Assembly: GCF_002115755.1 (NCBI RefSeq)
Contig: NZ_JFKA01000001.1
Span: 248,001 to 312,000, forward strand
From: Thalassospira mesophila
Lineage (GTDB): Bacteria; Pseudomonadota; Alphaproteobacteria; Rhodospirillales; Thalassospiraceae
Direction of reading: 5' to 3'
DNA: 64,000 bases
Positions 37,047 to 46,716 of this stretch are shown in pieces. Every line of letters starts with the position of its first letter. Positions within the stretch are counted from its first letter, which is position 1. The position numbers were made by a program, and so were the translations under genes. The notes under the pieces were generated by a model. It ran no database searches and was not told the origin of the DNA. It saw only the letters and a list, made by a program, of their open reading frames with translations.

Positions 37047-38156
37047 TTATCCTTTAGACGATACGTCTTTAAGTAACTCTTCCCAGCGATCAAGGACTTT
37101 TGAAAGGCTGAAGTTTCTTGGCAATTCGTTACCACGAACGACCAATGCTTCTCGCGCTGCATCGTCCATCATTAATCTCTCCAGAGTCTCTGCCAGCGAA
37201 GCGACACGATCCGGGCCGGAAACCAGCACACCATTATGCTGTGGTTGGATCAGTGTGTTCACTCCGGCGCAATCGGCAAAGCCAACCGCAGGCAACCCAT
37301 GGAGTAATGCTTCGATCAACACTAACCCCAGGCTCTCATATAAGGACGGCAAGACAAAGAGTTGCGCCGATGCATATTCTTCCGAAATATGGGGTGTTGC
37401 GCCGGGTAGAAATATTCGGTTCGACATTTCCAATTTCTTGACGCACCGTTCGAGCTTTTCGCGCAATTCACCATTGCCAACTATCCGCAAATCCCAATCG
37501 GGCAATCGTGGCGCAATGCGGGCAAAGGCTTCTATCAGTGTGATATGATCTTTCTGATCTGCAAGGCGCCCCACCGAGAGTAACGTTTTACGAGTTTTTC
37601 CTTGCCCGGTAACGTCGGCGCGCCGGTTAACCTCGATTGTTACCGGATTGGAGATCGCCTCCATTATATTGCGCAAATTTTTCGGGTATTCGCGCCGGAC
37701 CTGATCCGAAACCACCGTGATTCGTTGTGTAAACCACGGCATAATTGCCAACAATGCTTTTTCTACAGGTCTGGTCGCGTAATGTGCTGGTAAAATATGT
37801 TCACTGGCGACGACGGGTATACCTGTGCCCGCCAAGGAAATTCCTAATGGGATGAACGTGCTATGCATGAAAGCGACAACAGCATTGGGCCGTAATCGGG
37901 ATATCCTGTGGCGATATTGCCACATGCGGGTAATGATGTCGCGCAAAGTAGCTTGCTGGTCAATTTTCCCGATGCCCAGAGTAATCCAGTTCACTTTCGC
38001 GTCCAGAGGATAGAAGGATACCTGACCGGGCTGATCAGAGGTCATGACGTGAATGTCATGACCTCTCGCGGCCAAGCCGTTCACAACCTCGACAAAGACG
38101 CGTTCTGCCCCGCCACCAGCGCTCGACAATGCCTTGGTTGCAAAAACTAAACGCAT
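37047..38156 (-). CDS. Glycosyltransferase family 4
   Basis: A 369-residue GT-B enzyme and the last gene of the polysaccharide operon. The N-terminal acceptor domain starts LVFATKALSSAGGGAERVFVEVVNGLA. The donor-binding domain reads LLSVGRLADQKDHITLIEAFA, WDLRIVGNGELREKLE, and the E-x7-E region SLYESLGLVLIEALLHGLPAVGFADCAG. It overlaps the gene before it by ten bases. It is closely similar to two other GT4 proteins in the operon. Donor and acceptor sugars cannot be assigned. Confidence 0.88.
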   Translation of the reverse strand: MRLVFATKALSSAGGGAERVFVEVVNGLAARGHDIHVMTSDQPGQVSFYPLDAKVNWITLGIGKIDQQATLRDIITRMWQYRHRISRLRPNAVVAFMHSTFIPLGISLAGTGIPVVASEHILPAHYATRPVEKALLAIMPWFTQRITVVSDQVRREYPKNLRNIMEAISNPVTIEVNRRADVTGQGKTRKTLLSVGRLADQKDHITLIEAFARIAPRLPDWDLRIVGNGELREKLERCVKKLEMSNRIFLPGATPHISEEYASAQLFVLPSLYESLGLVLIEALLHGLPAVGFADCAGVNTLIQPQHNGVLVSGPDRVASLAETLERLMMDDAAREALVVRGNELPRNFSLSKVLDRWEELLKDVSSKG

Positions 38157-39268
38157 CCGTCAACTGCCTGCCGCAATGTCGTTTCCCATTGATCGATGAT
38201 GAGGCTTGGTGCGAAGCTCGCAGTTGTCTTCCGCCCTTTATCCCCCATCTCCCGGCGCATTTCCTCGTCATTCATTAGCTTGCTCAACGCAACGGCAAGG
38301 TTCGTGGATGCGCCATTGCCTGATGCGAGTAAGCCGGTTTCGCCATGTTGGATCAATTCATTTACACCGGCGCAATCGCTAAAGCCGACTGCGGGCAATC
38401 CATGAGCCTGTGCTTCGGCCAGAGCATTAGGGAATCCTTCCCATCGTGATGAAAGGCAAAATAAATGGGATTTTGTATAGTAATTGCTGACATCTGATGT
38501 TGATCCAGGCAAGAAAATTCGATCCTCTAATTTCTTTTCTTGGACGATGGATTCAAGCTCCGCACGTTGCTCTCCTTCACCTACAATGGTCAAATCCCAA
38601 TCGGCAAACCGCGAAGCCAGTTCGCTGAACGCCGCAATAAGGGATTGATAATTTTTCTGCCAGCTCAGTCGACCAACGGACAGAAGTTGAAAGCGTCCGC
38701 GTGCGTCAGCAACATCTGGCTGGGCAATGAGTTGGGCGGGTGCAACCGGATTGGGAATCGTCACTATCTTGTTGTGAAGATAGTGTGGATAGAGTTTGCG
38801 ATACCCTTCACACTGGATGGTGACAGTGTGTGCAAATCTGAAGCTGTTAAACGTCAGAAAACGTCGCCTGGCGCCGGCCCTCGTATGATCGAAACGTGTT
38901 GGCGCATTTCGTTCGGCGACGATCACAGGGATTCCCGTTCCCGCACTGAATAACCGGAGTGCCTTATAGGGACCGTCCTGAAAAGCAACGATAACTTGTG
39001 GTTCTCTGGTCCGCAGGATTGAACGGACGGCCATCATACGCTTTATCAAAACGCTGGGGCCAGCTCGTTGTGTCGGATCTCCGATGTCCATGCAATGCCA
39101 ATTTACCCGGGCATCTAGCGGGTAAAATGTCTTCGCGCCCTTTTGGTCCCATGTCAGGAAATCAACATCATGGCCACGTTCGACCATTGCATTCATAATT
39201 GTAATGATCATTCGTTCAACGCCGCCTGCGACGTTGTTGACTGCCCGCGCGGAAAACAGTAGCCTCAT
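38147..39268 (-). CDS. Glycosyltransferase family 4
   Basis: A 373-residue GT-B enzyme. It starts LLFSARAVNNVAGGVERMIITIMNAMVERGHDVDFLTWD and has the donor part LLSVGRLSWQKNYQSLIAAFSE, WDLTIVGEGEQRAELE and the E-x7-E region SRWEGFPNALAEAQAHGLPAVGFSDCAGVNELI. It is a paralog of the proteins at 37047 and 41281. It overlaps its neighbour on each side by a few bases, so it is translated as part of the same operon. Confidence 0.88.
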   Translation of the reverse strand: MRLLFSARAVNNVAGGVERMIITIMNAMVERGHDVDFLTWDQKGAKTFYPLDARVNWHCMDIGDPTQRAGPSVLIKRMMAVRSILRTREPQVIVAFQDGPYKALRLFSAGTGIPVIVAERNAPTRFDHTRAGARRRFLTFNSFRFAHTVTIQCEGYRKLYPHYLHNKIVTIPNPVAPAQLIAQPDVADARGRFQLLSVGRLSWQKNYQSLIAAFSELASRFADWDLTIVGEGEQRAELESIVQEKKLEDRIFLPGSTSDVSNYYTKSHLFCLSSRWEGFPNALAEAQAHGLPAVGFSDCAGVNELIQHGETGLLASGNGASTNLAVALSKLMNDEEMRREMGDKGRKTTASFAPSLIIDQWETTLRQAVDGCV

Positions 39269-40305
39269 TCAGATCTTCTTTCTCGGATACGCTTTTCGTG
39301 CAGCAGTCTTTGCGGGCCTGTTGCCCAAAAATGACGTGATGTCGCGATAGGGTAGCGTGCGAACAAATTGATCAATTCCCAGGTAAAATTCAGATATTTC
39401 CGTTTAAAATGCCAGTATCTCAACTTTGGCCAATGCCAAGCGTAATAGTACGAGCCGATTTTATCGAGATAGTCTCGATGTTTTTCGACGATTCTTTGTT
39501 CTGAGGTGAGATTTTTTTCCGGCGATTTATCATCGGAATTTGTCGAATACTGAACAAACAGCGGTTCTCGTGTCCCGATAAAATGCCCACCACGCAACGC
39601 CAATCGAATGGCAAAATCGGCGTCTTCCACGCGACGCAGAGCAGAATCAAACCCGCCAATGTCGTCGAAAGTTGACTTGCGGGCCATTAGGGAGCAGGTG
39701 GGCGTTCCTGTGCCGTAAAACCGGTCGGCGCGTCTGCGATAGAGTAGCAAATAATCTGCTACCTCGGTGCCATGGGGTGCCGTTTCGCCTTGTGAACCGA
39801 TTGCAGGCAATTCGAGTTCATATCCACCGTCATAGCGACGTCTTCCCGATGCATAACATGCAATAAGGCGCGCATCTTGGCGTTGTTCGTAATCTTGTAA
39901 AAGTGACACTTGATTGCTGACCCGGTTCAGAAGCGATATATCGTCGTCATCGAAGAATGCGATGAATTCGCCTTTGGCTTGCGCCAAAATTGTATTGCGG
40001 GCGGCAGCTGGTCCAGCATTTTTAGCGTGACGTATCAGTTCGATGTCCGTGCGACCAGCAATTAGTGGCTCAATATTTGCGACCGAGTCATCCGTCGAAC
40101 AATCATCGACGACAATAATTTCAATATTGGGCCAGTCTTGATCCAGCGCACTCTTGATGGCACGGGCAATGGTCGAGCGTGCGTTGAAGCATGTGATACC
40201 AATGGTAATCAGGGCGCATTGCAAAGGGGCAGTAATCAATTTATCGTTTTTCATGATATCGGATGTGTTTAAAATACAGGATCGCGTAATAGTGAAGCGT
40301 TCCAT
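39265..40305 (-). CDS. Glycosyltransferase family 2
   Basis: A 346-residue GT-A enzyme. The nucleotide-binding part reads ITIGITCFNARSTIARAIKSAL, then EIIVVDDCSTDDS, GPAAARNTILAQAKGEFIAFFDDDD (metal DxD) and the acceptor side GGFDSALRRVEDADFAIRLALRGG. It is similar to the GT2 proteins at 40328 and 43882. The start at 40305 or the ATG at 40254 could both serve. The stop overlaps the next GT4 start. Confidence 0.87.
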   Translation of the reverse strand: MERFTITRSCILNTSDIMKNDKLITAPLQCALITIGITCFNARSTIARAIKSALDQDWPNIEIIVVDDCSTDDSVANIEPLIAGRTDIELIRHAKNAGPAAARNTILAQAKGEFIAFFDDDDISLLNRVSNQVSLLQDYEQRQDARLIACYASGRRRYDGGYELELPAIGSQGETAPHGTEVADYLLLYRRRADRFYGTGTPTCSLMARKSTFDDIGGFDSALRRVEDADFAIRLALRGGHFIGTREPLFVQYSTNSDDKSPEKNLTSEQRIVEKHRDYLDKIGSYYYAWHWPKLRYWHFKRKYLNFTWELINLFARYPIATSRHFWATGPQRLLHEKRIRERRSE

Positions 40306-40327
40306 TTAAATGAAAATTATACTGCCT

Positions 40328-41284
40328 TCATGTATCATGAAATTTTCTAAAAGCACGATTTAACGCCAGATTTGGCAAGGATTCGCTCAACCGCCGGAAA
40401 GTCTGGACAGGATTTGTCAATGCCGTCCGGATCAGAAAATAGCCGAACCGCACACGATCTCCCTTTAACCAAGCCTGTTTGCCCTCCAACCAGCGCAGAC
40501 AAAAATTGTATTGCCCAGTCTCTTCTATGATATCGCGATGCTTTTTCATAATGATCAGCATGTAGCGATGCTCATCCTCGAGGCTTTTGTCCGAGGTTTG
40601 CGTCATTGTCTGGGACACAAGCGGCTTTCCAATGCCCGCAAAATGCCCGCCAGCCTGCGCCAGTCGAATGTTAAATTCAGTATCCTCGCCGCGACGCAAG
40701 GCCGGGTCAAATCCCCCGAGATCACGATATGTACTGGTCCGCGCCATTTGGCTGCATGTCGGGCAGGCACCGGTACCATCAACCAGGGGGGTTCCCATCA
40801 AAATACGGTGGGCAACAGCGAGACCGAAGGGCGCCGGTGCGCCGATGCGTTCGCCCATGGTACGCTCAATGCGTTTCATGCCATTAGGATAAATTACCTG
40901 TCGGGCTGCATGGCAGATAACTGGCGCACCGTTGGAAAATTCTTTTTCATAGGTAACGATTCGGTTGACCTGAATTGCGATCCGGTCCGGGGAACTTTCG
41001 TCGTCGTCATCAAAAAATGCGATGTATTCACCTCGGGCTTCCTTGATGATCTGATTGCGTGATGTGGCAACGCCCGAATTGATACTATTGCGAAAAAGGC
41101 GAATCTCGGGCTGAATCTCTGCTATTTTTGACAATATGGCGGGGGTGGTGTCCGATGAACAATCGTCACAAATTATGATTTCGATTGGGCGCCAGGTTTG
41201 CGCTAATGCAGACTTTATTGCCCGTTTTACGCTATCGGTCGCGTTATACGTGGTCAGGCCGATTGTTACGAGAGGCTGATTCAT
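40328..41284 (-). CDS. Glycosyltransferase family 2
   Basis: A 318-residue GT-A enzyme: VTIGLTTYNATDSVKRAIKSAL, EIIICDDCSSDTT, GVATSRNQIIKEARGEYIAFFDDDDESSPDR (DxD metal site), GGFDPALRRGEDTEFNIRLAQAGGHFAG. It carries extra Cys residues at GACPTCSQMART. Its start overlaps the stop of the upstream GT4 by four bases (ATGA type). Sugar specificity is unknown. Confidence 0.88.
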   Translation of the reverse strand: MNQPLVTIGLTTYNATDSVKRAIKSALAQTWRPIEIIICDDCSSDTTPAILSKIAEIQPEIRLFRNSINSGVATSRNQIIKEARGEYIAFFDDDDESSPDRIAIQVNRIVTYEKEFSNGAPVICHAARQVIYPNGMKRIERTMGERIGAPAPFGLAVAHRILMGTPLVDGTGACPTCSQMARTSTYRDLGGFDPALRRGEDTEFNIRLAQAGGHFAGIGKPLVSQTMTQTSDKSLEDEHRYMLIIMKKHRDIIEETGQYNFCLRWLEGKQAWLKGDRVRFGYFLIRTALTNPVQTFRRLSESLPNLALNRAFRKFHDT

Positions 41285-42396
41285 TTCCGCTGGTCCTGCG
41301 ATAATTTATCAAGCATCGAGACCCACTGATCGATAATTTTCGTGCTGTCGAAATTTAACATCCGTTCAGCAGCAATAGTGCCATTTTTAGCGCGCGCGAG
41401 GTGGTCCGACATTGCGTGCGATAATGTGTCTGCTAGTGAGACTACATCATCCGAACCAGGGGCGAGCCATCCGGCACCGTGCGAAATGAGGTCGGACACG
41501 CCTTCGGCGTCGGAAAAGCCGACGGCCGGAAGGCCATGCGCCATCGCCTCGGCCAATGCATTGGGGAACCCTTCCCACAGCGACGGTAAAACAAAGAGAT
41601 GCGATTCCTGATATACGCTAAAAATATCAGAAACTGCGGGCTCTAATGTAACGCTCTCTGTTACCCCGAGTTCGCGAATGAGAAGATCAAGTTTTTTCTG
41701 TTCCGGACCGTCACCGACAATGCGAAGCTGCCATTCTGGGTGAAGATCGGCAATGCGCGCGAAGGCGTTTATAAGGATATCAAGACGTTTTTGAGTGCTA
41801 TCAAGACGACTGACAGTGAGCAGGGTGTATTTGCCGTTGGGTCCTGGTTGATTTGGTTGCGCCAAAGTATCCGCACGTGAAACCGGATTTGGAATAGCCA
41901 AGATTTTTTTGTGAAGAGATTTGGGGTATCGCCTGGCATATCCGGGCAATTGCACCATAATACGGTGAGCTAAATGCAATAATGTAAAGCTTATGGCACG
42001 TTGAAGGAACGAATAGCGTAGCCAATATATCGAAGGACCATTGCGTTCGGCTGCAATGATAGGCGTGCGCGCCAATTTGGCAGCCGCATAAATTGTTTTA
42101 TCTCCGCTCATCACAAAGCCGATAAATGCGGAAGCTTTTTCACGCTTTAGGAGAGATGCCAAGCGAAGAGTACGTTGAATTTTATCCTGAAAAGTCGTGC
42201 CATTGCCCAAACGGTGCCATCTTATTTGTGGGGACAGCGAATAAAAGCAATCAGTTTCGTTTGAGGCATCCAGAGAAACAAGATGTACCTCCATTCCACG
42301 CGCAATTAAAGCATTGGCCAAGGTGCAAATCATACGCTCGGCCCCGCCAGAAGACTGGTGTAAACGGAAGAAGTACAAAAAAACATGCAAGTTCAT
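41281..42396 (-). CDS. Glycosyltransferase family 4
   Basis: A 371-residue GT-B enzyme. The N terminus is FLYFFRLHQSSGGAERMICTLANALIARGMEVHLVSLD; the donor domain has LLTVSRLDSTQKRLDILINAFA, WQLRIVGDGPEQKKLDLL and SLWEGFPNALAEAMAHGLPAVGFSDAEGVSDLI. It is the third member of the operon's GT4 set. It follows the AT-rich part of the operon. Confidence 0.88.
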   Translation of the reverse strand: MNLHVFLYFFRLHQSSGGAERMICTLANALIARGMEVHLVSLDASNETDCFYSLSPQIRWHRLGNGTTFQDKIQRTLRLASLLKREKASAFIGFVMSGDKTIYAAAKLARTPIIAAERNGPSIYWLRYSFLQRAISFTLLHLAHRIMVQLPGYARRYPKSLHKKILAIPNPVSRADTLAQPNQPGPNGKYTLLTVSRLDSTQKRLDILINAFARIADLHPEWQLRIVGDGPEQKKLDLLIRELGVTESVTLEPAVSDIFSVYQESHLFVLPSLWEGFPNALAEAMAHGLPAVGFSDAEGVSDLISHGAGWLAPGSDDVVSLADTLSHAMSDHLARAKNGTIAAERMLNFDSTKIIDQWVSMLDKLSQDQRK

Positions 42397-42418
42397 TCTA
42401 ATTTTTCAGTTTATTTTA

Positions 42419-43156
42419 TTACACAGATTTGCGTGCTATGATCAAATAACCAAGCGATGCGCTGCAGATGGGAGCATCTTGTTGGGCACTGATGTGACTT
42501 TGACCTCTATACTTACATGCAAAATATAAAACGTCGAGTAAGAGGGAAATTTTTATTCTAAGGGCGCGAAATGGCCCTGGGCATCCCGAGATCGACGCTC
42601 CTGTTGAAAAGGGTCCCCAGTTTAGAGATTCTATTTTTATATCATTAAATCCGTGCCGAGATAAAAATTCCCGCCAATAATTTGGGGTAAATCTGCTATA
42701 ATCATTTGGATGCCCGTGAACCTGGTATATAAAAGGAACGGTGAAGATAATTTTTCCGTTTTTTTCCAGTATTCTGTTTATTTCTGTCAGGCAGATCGAC
42801 ACATCATAAATATGCTCGAAGGTGTTTAGAGAAATGACATGGTTGTATGTGTTTTCGGCGCAAGGTATTTTTCCATCGACATCAACTATAAATGTCGGAT
42901 CCATGTTTTTATCAATATTTGCCGAGTGAAAAACATAATCGGAATTATCTTTCATCCATTTTTCTTTAATGTGATTATATTTTGAATTTTCTCCTCCTCC
43001 AAAATCGAGTATTTTCCCGTCAATCTGAATATGGGATAGCTTCTCATATTCCAGAGTCCTGAGAACTGATTTATCCATTTTTCGTGCAAAGAGTTTAAGA
43101 AATCTGGTAAATGTAGGCAATTCCAGAGAAACGTCTTGTGGTTGGTTTAATGCCAT
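42419..43156 (-). CDS. Class I SAM-dependent methyltransferase (Methyltransf_11 type)
   Basis: A 245-residue methyltransferase. The SAM region is KILDFGGGENSKYNHIKEKW, then FHSANIDKNMDPTFIVDVDGKIPCAENTYNHVISLNTFEHIYDV (motif with acidic residue and post-motif), and the later IIFTVPFIYQVHGHPNDYSRFTPNYWREFL. Homologs in sugar loci methylate glycan residues or precursors. It overlaps the FkbM gene by ten bases. The coding sequence is AT-rich compared with the housekeeping genes of the window. Confidence 0.82.
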   Translation of the reverse strand: MALNQPQDVSLELPTFTRFLKLFARKMDKSVLRTLEYEKLSHIQIDGKILDFGGGENSKYNHIKEKWMKDNSDYVFHSANIDKNMDPTFIVDVDGKIPCAENTYNHVISLNTFEHIYDVSICLTEINRILEKNGKIIFTVPFIYQVHGHPNDYSRFTPNYWREFLSRHGFNDIKIESLNWGPFSTGASISGCPGPFRALRIKISLLLDVLYFACKYRGQSHISAQQDAPICSASLGYLIIARKSV

Positions 43157-43878
43157 GACAAAATCACTCTGCTTTCGAGGCCCAGGTCTGAAATTACTTT
43201 TTCCAGTTTTTTCTGCCGGGGTTTTAATGACGGAATTTTCTCCGAGTGAACTTCGACGAGAATGGTGTCAAATTTAGTTGAGTATTCAGGTGTCAGAAGC
43301 GCATCCAGAACATCATATTCTGTCCCTTCAATATCCATCTTTATCAGCCGGATATGACCCAGGGTATCAATAATATCTGTGATGTTTTTAACAGGGACAG
43401 TTTCACTTCCACTACTACCGTCAGCACTCTTCTTATTTTCGACGATACTGTTGCCCTCAGTATTGAAAGAGCCATAGTTCAGACGAGTTTCACCATTATA
43501 ATTGCTGACTGCTGCATGATGTAGTGTGATTTTCTTGCCATAATATTTGAAGCGTTTCTTAAGGAGGGATATACAGCGAGAATCGGGTTCGTAGGCGTGT
43601 ATATTGGCACCGCGAGACAAGAATAAAGATGAAATACTGCCAACATTGGCTCCCAAATCTAGGACTATGTCGCCTCTATTTATTTTCATTATTTCATTTC
43701 GGGATCCAGGAATGGTTTTTATTCTTAAAAATACGGGTATCAAATGAATAATTGGCTCAATAATAGGTATAGCATAGATGCATTTTCGATAAAAAATCTC
43801 GTAAAAAGAGCGGTTAACCCCAAATAAATGCATTAAAAAATGAAAAAAATTTCTGTGTATCTTCTGGAGCATGCGCAA
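43147..43878 (-). CDS. FkbM-family methyltransferase
   Basis: A 243-residue SAM methyltransferase of the FkbM family, which O-methylates hydroxyls on sugars and polyketides. Key stretches: DIVLDLGANVGSISSLFLSRGANIHAYEPDS (SAM site), ITLHHAAVSNYNGETRL, and HIRLIKMDIEGTEYDVLDALL. The first 40 residues are hydrophobic and basic, perhaps a membrane-association region. It lies in the AT-rich block and is four bases after a GT2 gene. Confidence 0.86.
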   Translation of the reverse strand: MRMLQKIHRNFFHFLMHLFGVNRSFYEIFYRKCIYAIPIIEPIIHLIPVFLRIKTIPGSRNEIMKINRGDIVLDLGANVGSISSLFLSRGANIHAYEPDSRCISLLKKRFKYYGKKITLHHAAVSNYNGETRLNYGSFNTEGNSIVENKKSADGSSGSETVPVKNITDIIDTLGHIRLIKMDIEGTEYDVLDALLTPEYSTKFDTILVEVHSEKIPSLKPRQKKLEKVISDLGLESRVILSWH

Positions 43879-43881
43879 TTT

Positions 43882-44772
43882 TTATTTTCCCCTTAGGTTT
43901 GAAAACAGTTTTTTGTTGATTACATAGAGTGTGGCTAAGAGAAATTTGTATCGGTACTTCTTTTTTTTTGCATAAAAAAACTTTGCTGCCTGAAATATAA
44001 AAGAAGATATATAAAATTTCTCGGCCTTCAAGTATTTTTGATATTTAATTAAAAGTTGAAAGCTGTCGATAAGGGGTTTGAAATTACTTTTTTCATGAGA
44101 AACTGTCACATGTTGTCTTATAAGAGGTTCAGGGCAGCCAATAAAAACGCCTCCCATTAACGATAGCCGAATGGCCCAATCAAGGTCTTCTGTTCGTCTG
44201 AGGTTGGGATCAAAGTCACCGACAGCTAGAAAGGTTTCCCTTCTTGCTATTAATGTACCGGATCCAACAGGGCCAAATACGTATCCGGGTTCTTTATAAC
44301 CGGCAAGAATGTTAAGTGCGACCATTTTTCCGTGCGGTGAAGGGGGAGTTACCCCTATGGCGCCCATATATTGACTGTTTTCTTCGGAAATAACTTCCCG
44401 TGAGCAATAACAGGCAACTAAGTTTGTTTTATGAGAAATTTCTGCCTTTTCTATAAGACGAATTTGCTTGTCAAACCTTTCCGGGTGAGCTTCATCATCA
44501 TCATCTAAAAAAGCTACAAATTTTGATCTTGCTTCATGAATTAATTTGGAACGAGCAGCCGCAACGCCTTTATTTTTCATATGCCTGATTAGTTTTATTT
44601 TTTTATTCTTATTTATATTTTCCTTGATTATCGAAACAGAGTTGTCAGTCGAGCCATCATCTAAAACTAAAACTTCGTTAATGATTTTCTCTGATTTGGT
44701 GAGAGATTTTAAACATCTCTCAATTGTTTCCTCGGCATTATAGCAGGTTATGGATACAGTTAATTCATCCAT
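43882..44772 (-). CDS. Glycosyltransferase family 2
   Basis: A 296-residue GT-A enzyme in the AT-rich block. Motifs: LTVSITCYNAEETIERCLKSL, EVLVLDDGSTDNSVSIIKENI, GVAAARSKLIHEARSKFVAFLDDDDEAHPERFDKQI, and FDPNLRRTEDLDWAIRLSLMGGVFIG. It is similar to the GT2 proteins at 39265 and 40328 but uses AT-rich, Lys-heavy codons. Its start overlaps the upstream GT2 stop by eight bases. Confidence 0.87.
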   Translation of the reverse strand: MDELTVSITCYNAEETIERCLKSLTKSEKIINEVLVLDDGSTDNSVSIIKENINKNKKIKLIRHMKNKGVAAARSKLIHEARSKFVAFLDDDDEAHPERFDKQIRLIEKAEISHKTNLVACYCSREVISEENSQYMGAIGVTPPSPHGKMVALNILAGYKEPGYVFGPVGSGTLIARRETFLAVGDFDPNLRRTEDLDWAIRLSLMGGVFIGCPEPLIRQHVTVSHEKSNFKPLIDSFQLLIKYQKYLKAEKFYISSFIFQAAKFFYAKKKKYRYKFLLATLYVINKKLFSNLRGK

Positions 44773-45883
44773 TTAGTTGGTCATTAATTATGTCAGACAC
44801 AAAGTTGGCTGCTTCTAGGATGTTTTTGGCGCTTGGGTTTTTAAAAGTTTTCTTCTCAAATGTGTAGTTTTTTTGTTTTAGAGAATCCATTTTTCGTTTT
44901 ATTCGAAGTGTAACTTTATAATACATAAATAGAGTTTTTGATGGACTGTTTTCCTTTAATATTTGGTGGCAATAGCTTGTAATGTCCTTTTTTTGAGAGG
45001 GAGGGGCCGAAACTATTGCTCTGGCTAGTTGGTATGGCAAGCTTGTTATTTTATTTGATATTGTTTTTTTATCTGATTTTAAATAAGATTCATAAACTAA
45101 AATTGGTACCGATGTGGTTTTCCCTGTTCCTAAAGTTTCATGAAATCTTAATTTTCCTTCTGTAAAGAAATCAGTACAAGAATTTCCGTTGGAAATTTTT
45201 GCACCGTTACTGTGCTTAGAAGATCCTCCTATCATTAATGGTTTAAGAGAGAATGCGTATTTATCTATATATTGAGAAACACATACACCTGAATACACAT
45301 CAGGAATTATCGATTTAAAAAATTCTCCTTGATTTTTTTTTATTTCTTTTATAACAAAATGATGTACGAATCCACCATTATATATCCAAGGCAATGATTC
45401 GTGTCCCGCCTGTCCAGTAAGAACTTTATTCAGCCAAATTCGGGATTCTCTAACCTCTACTCCTCTCCCCGATCTGATTATTAGCTTTTCGGCGTTGGTT
45501 TTGTCTAAGGCATCTGGCCAATAAAATTTGCACATGTTGGAGCTGATAGCTCTGACATTGAGTTTGTTTGTTAGTTCGATGAAGTCTTCTGCGGCATTTG
45601 GAAGCATTCCATCATCATCACCAAGGAATGTCACCCATTCGCCAGTAGCATGTTCGAGTGCAAACTCCCAATGCTCAGACATTCCCAATCTTCTTTTAGT
45701 TCTGATATATCTAAATCTCTCGTCCTGCAGTTCGTCAAAAACTTTTTTCGTTTCAGGACCACTTAAATTATCACTTACTATAAATTCAATATCTTCACAT
45801 TTTTGGTTTTTTAATGTTTTTAGACACCAGTATAGCGTATCTGCGCGATCTTTTGTTGGGACGATTATTGATATTTTTTTCAT
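44765..45883 (-). CDS. Glycosyltransferase family 2 (divergent)
   Basis: A 372-residue GT-A enzyme: ISIIVPTKDRADTLYWCLKTL, EFIVSDNLSGPETKKVF, MSEHWEFALEHATGEWVTFLGDDDGMLPNAA (metal site GDDD). The C-terminal half, with many Lys and Ser residues, is unlike the other GT2 proteins in the operon. It is the most AT-rich gene of the window. The target sugar is unknown. Confidence 0.85.
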   Translation of the reverse strand: MKKISIIVPTKDRADTLYWCLKTLKNQKCEDIEFIVSDNLSGPETKKVFDELQDERFRYIRTKRRLGMSEHWEFALEHATGEWVTFLGDDDGMLPNAAEDFIELTNKLNVRAISSNMCKFYWPDALDKTNAEKLIIRSGRGVEVRESRIWLNKVLTGQAGHESLPWIYNGGFVHHFVIKEIKKNQGEFFKSIIPDVYSGVCVSQYIDKYAFSLKPLMIGGSSKHSNGAKISNGNSCTDFFTEGKLRFHETLGTGKTTSVPILVYESYLKSDKKTISNKITSLPYQLARAIVSAPPSQKKDITSYCHQILKENSPSKTLFMYYKVTLRIKRKMDSLKQKNYTFEKKTFKNPSAKNILEAANFVSDIINDQLNG

Positions 45884-45948
45884 CTTTTGTAGTTTCTTGG
45901 TTTTATGTTCATAATTTATTTTTCATTTTTATCCATTGATGGCAAATA

Positions 45949-46716
45949 TCATTTCTTCTTCAAATAACCATTTGGAGCCACAGTAATGAGAAGTTTTTGC
46001 TCAATATTTTTGTCAATTTCAAATTCCGGGTGGCTTTTCAAATACTCCCAAACTGCTGTTTTCGGGTTATTTCCGGGACCCCAGGGGCGGTCAGGGAACA
46101 TATCTTTTGGCATGTCTTCGACAACGGTATCAAAAACAACGCAATAGCTGCCAGAACTGACCAGTGGGGCATAGGCATTTAGCTCTGATAATACGTGATC
46201 GTGCGTATGGTTGCTGTCGAGGCAAACCAGAACCCGTGAATATTGCTGGGCGACTTGGTACACTTGTTCTATGACATCTGTTGCGATGCTTGAGCCTTGG
46301 ATCATCTTGATTCGTGAAGCCATGGGGTGTGCTTCGATTGCTTCGCGGTTATGGGACCGAATATCGATATCTATGCCCAGCACTTTGCGGTACGAGAAGT
46401 TTGGGTCTATTGTTTTTCCCTGTTCTATCGCTTCGCACATATCAAGCATTGCCAACATGGATGCGCTAAAAATTAACGAGCCTCCGTGAGCAATGCCGGT
46501 TTCAATGATCAGGTCAGGTTTTATCGACCAAATAAGTTCCTGCATTGCCGCCATATCCTGGGGATACTGAATGATTGGTCGCCCTTGCCATGAAAAATTA
46601 TAAGAATATTTCGGCAGTGTTGATGCATTCATAAACGTCTTCGCCGCATTTTTCAGGTCGTCGTCTTCCGAAAGTGCGATAATACGTTCGTTCATTTGGT
46701 TAGAAAAATCACTCAT
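45949..46716 (-). CDS. CmcI-type cephalosporin hydroxylase family protein (putative sugar O-methyltransferase)
   Basis: A 255-residue protein of the CmcI/rhamnosyl O-methyltransferase family. Despite the hydroxylase name, its fold is a SAM methyltransferase. Visible parts: WQGRPIIQYPQDMAAMQELIWSIKPDLIIETGIAHGGSLIFSASML (SAM site), VLGIDIDIRSHNREAIE, VLVCLDSNHTHDHVLSELNAY (metal-type Asp-Ser-Asn-His) and FDTVVEDMP. Relatives often sit in sugar loci and are thought to O-methylate deoxyhexoses. The ATG at 46716 has AGGTGG close upstream and overlaps the previous stop. Confidence 0.83.
   Translation of the reverse strand: MSDFSNQMNERIIALSEDDDLKNAAKTFMNASTLPKYSYNFSWQGRPIIQYPQDMAAMQELIWSIKPDLIIETGIAHGGSLIFSASMLAMLDMCEAIEQGKTIDPNFSYRKVLGIDIDIRSHNREAIEAHPMASRIKMIQGSSIATDVIEQVYQVAQQYSRVLVCLDSNHTHDHVLSELNAYAPLVSSGSYCVVFDTVVEDMPKDMFPDRPWGPGNNPKTAVWEYLKSHPEFEIDKNIEQKLLITVAPNGYLKKK

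Noticed and set aside
36815..37060. Frame open for about 80 codons after the tRNA
   Set aside because: No start codon near its beginning and no likeness to integrases or other families; it runs into the 3' end of a GT4 gene on the other strand.
45949..46716. Antibiotic (cephalosporin) biosynthesis gene
   Set aside because: The CmcI family name is historical; inside a sugar operon a sugar methyltransferase role is more likely.
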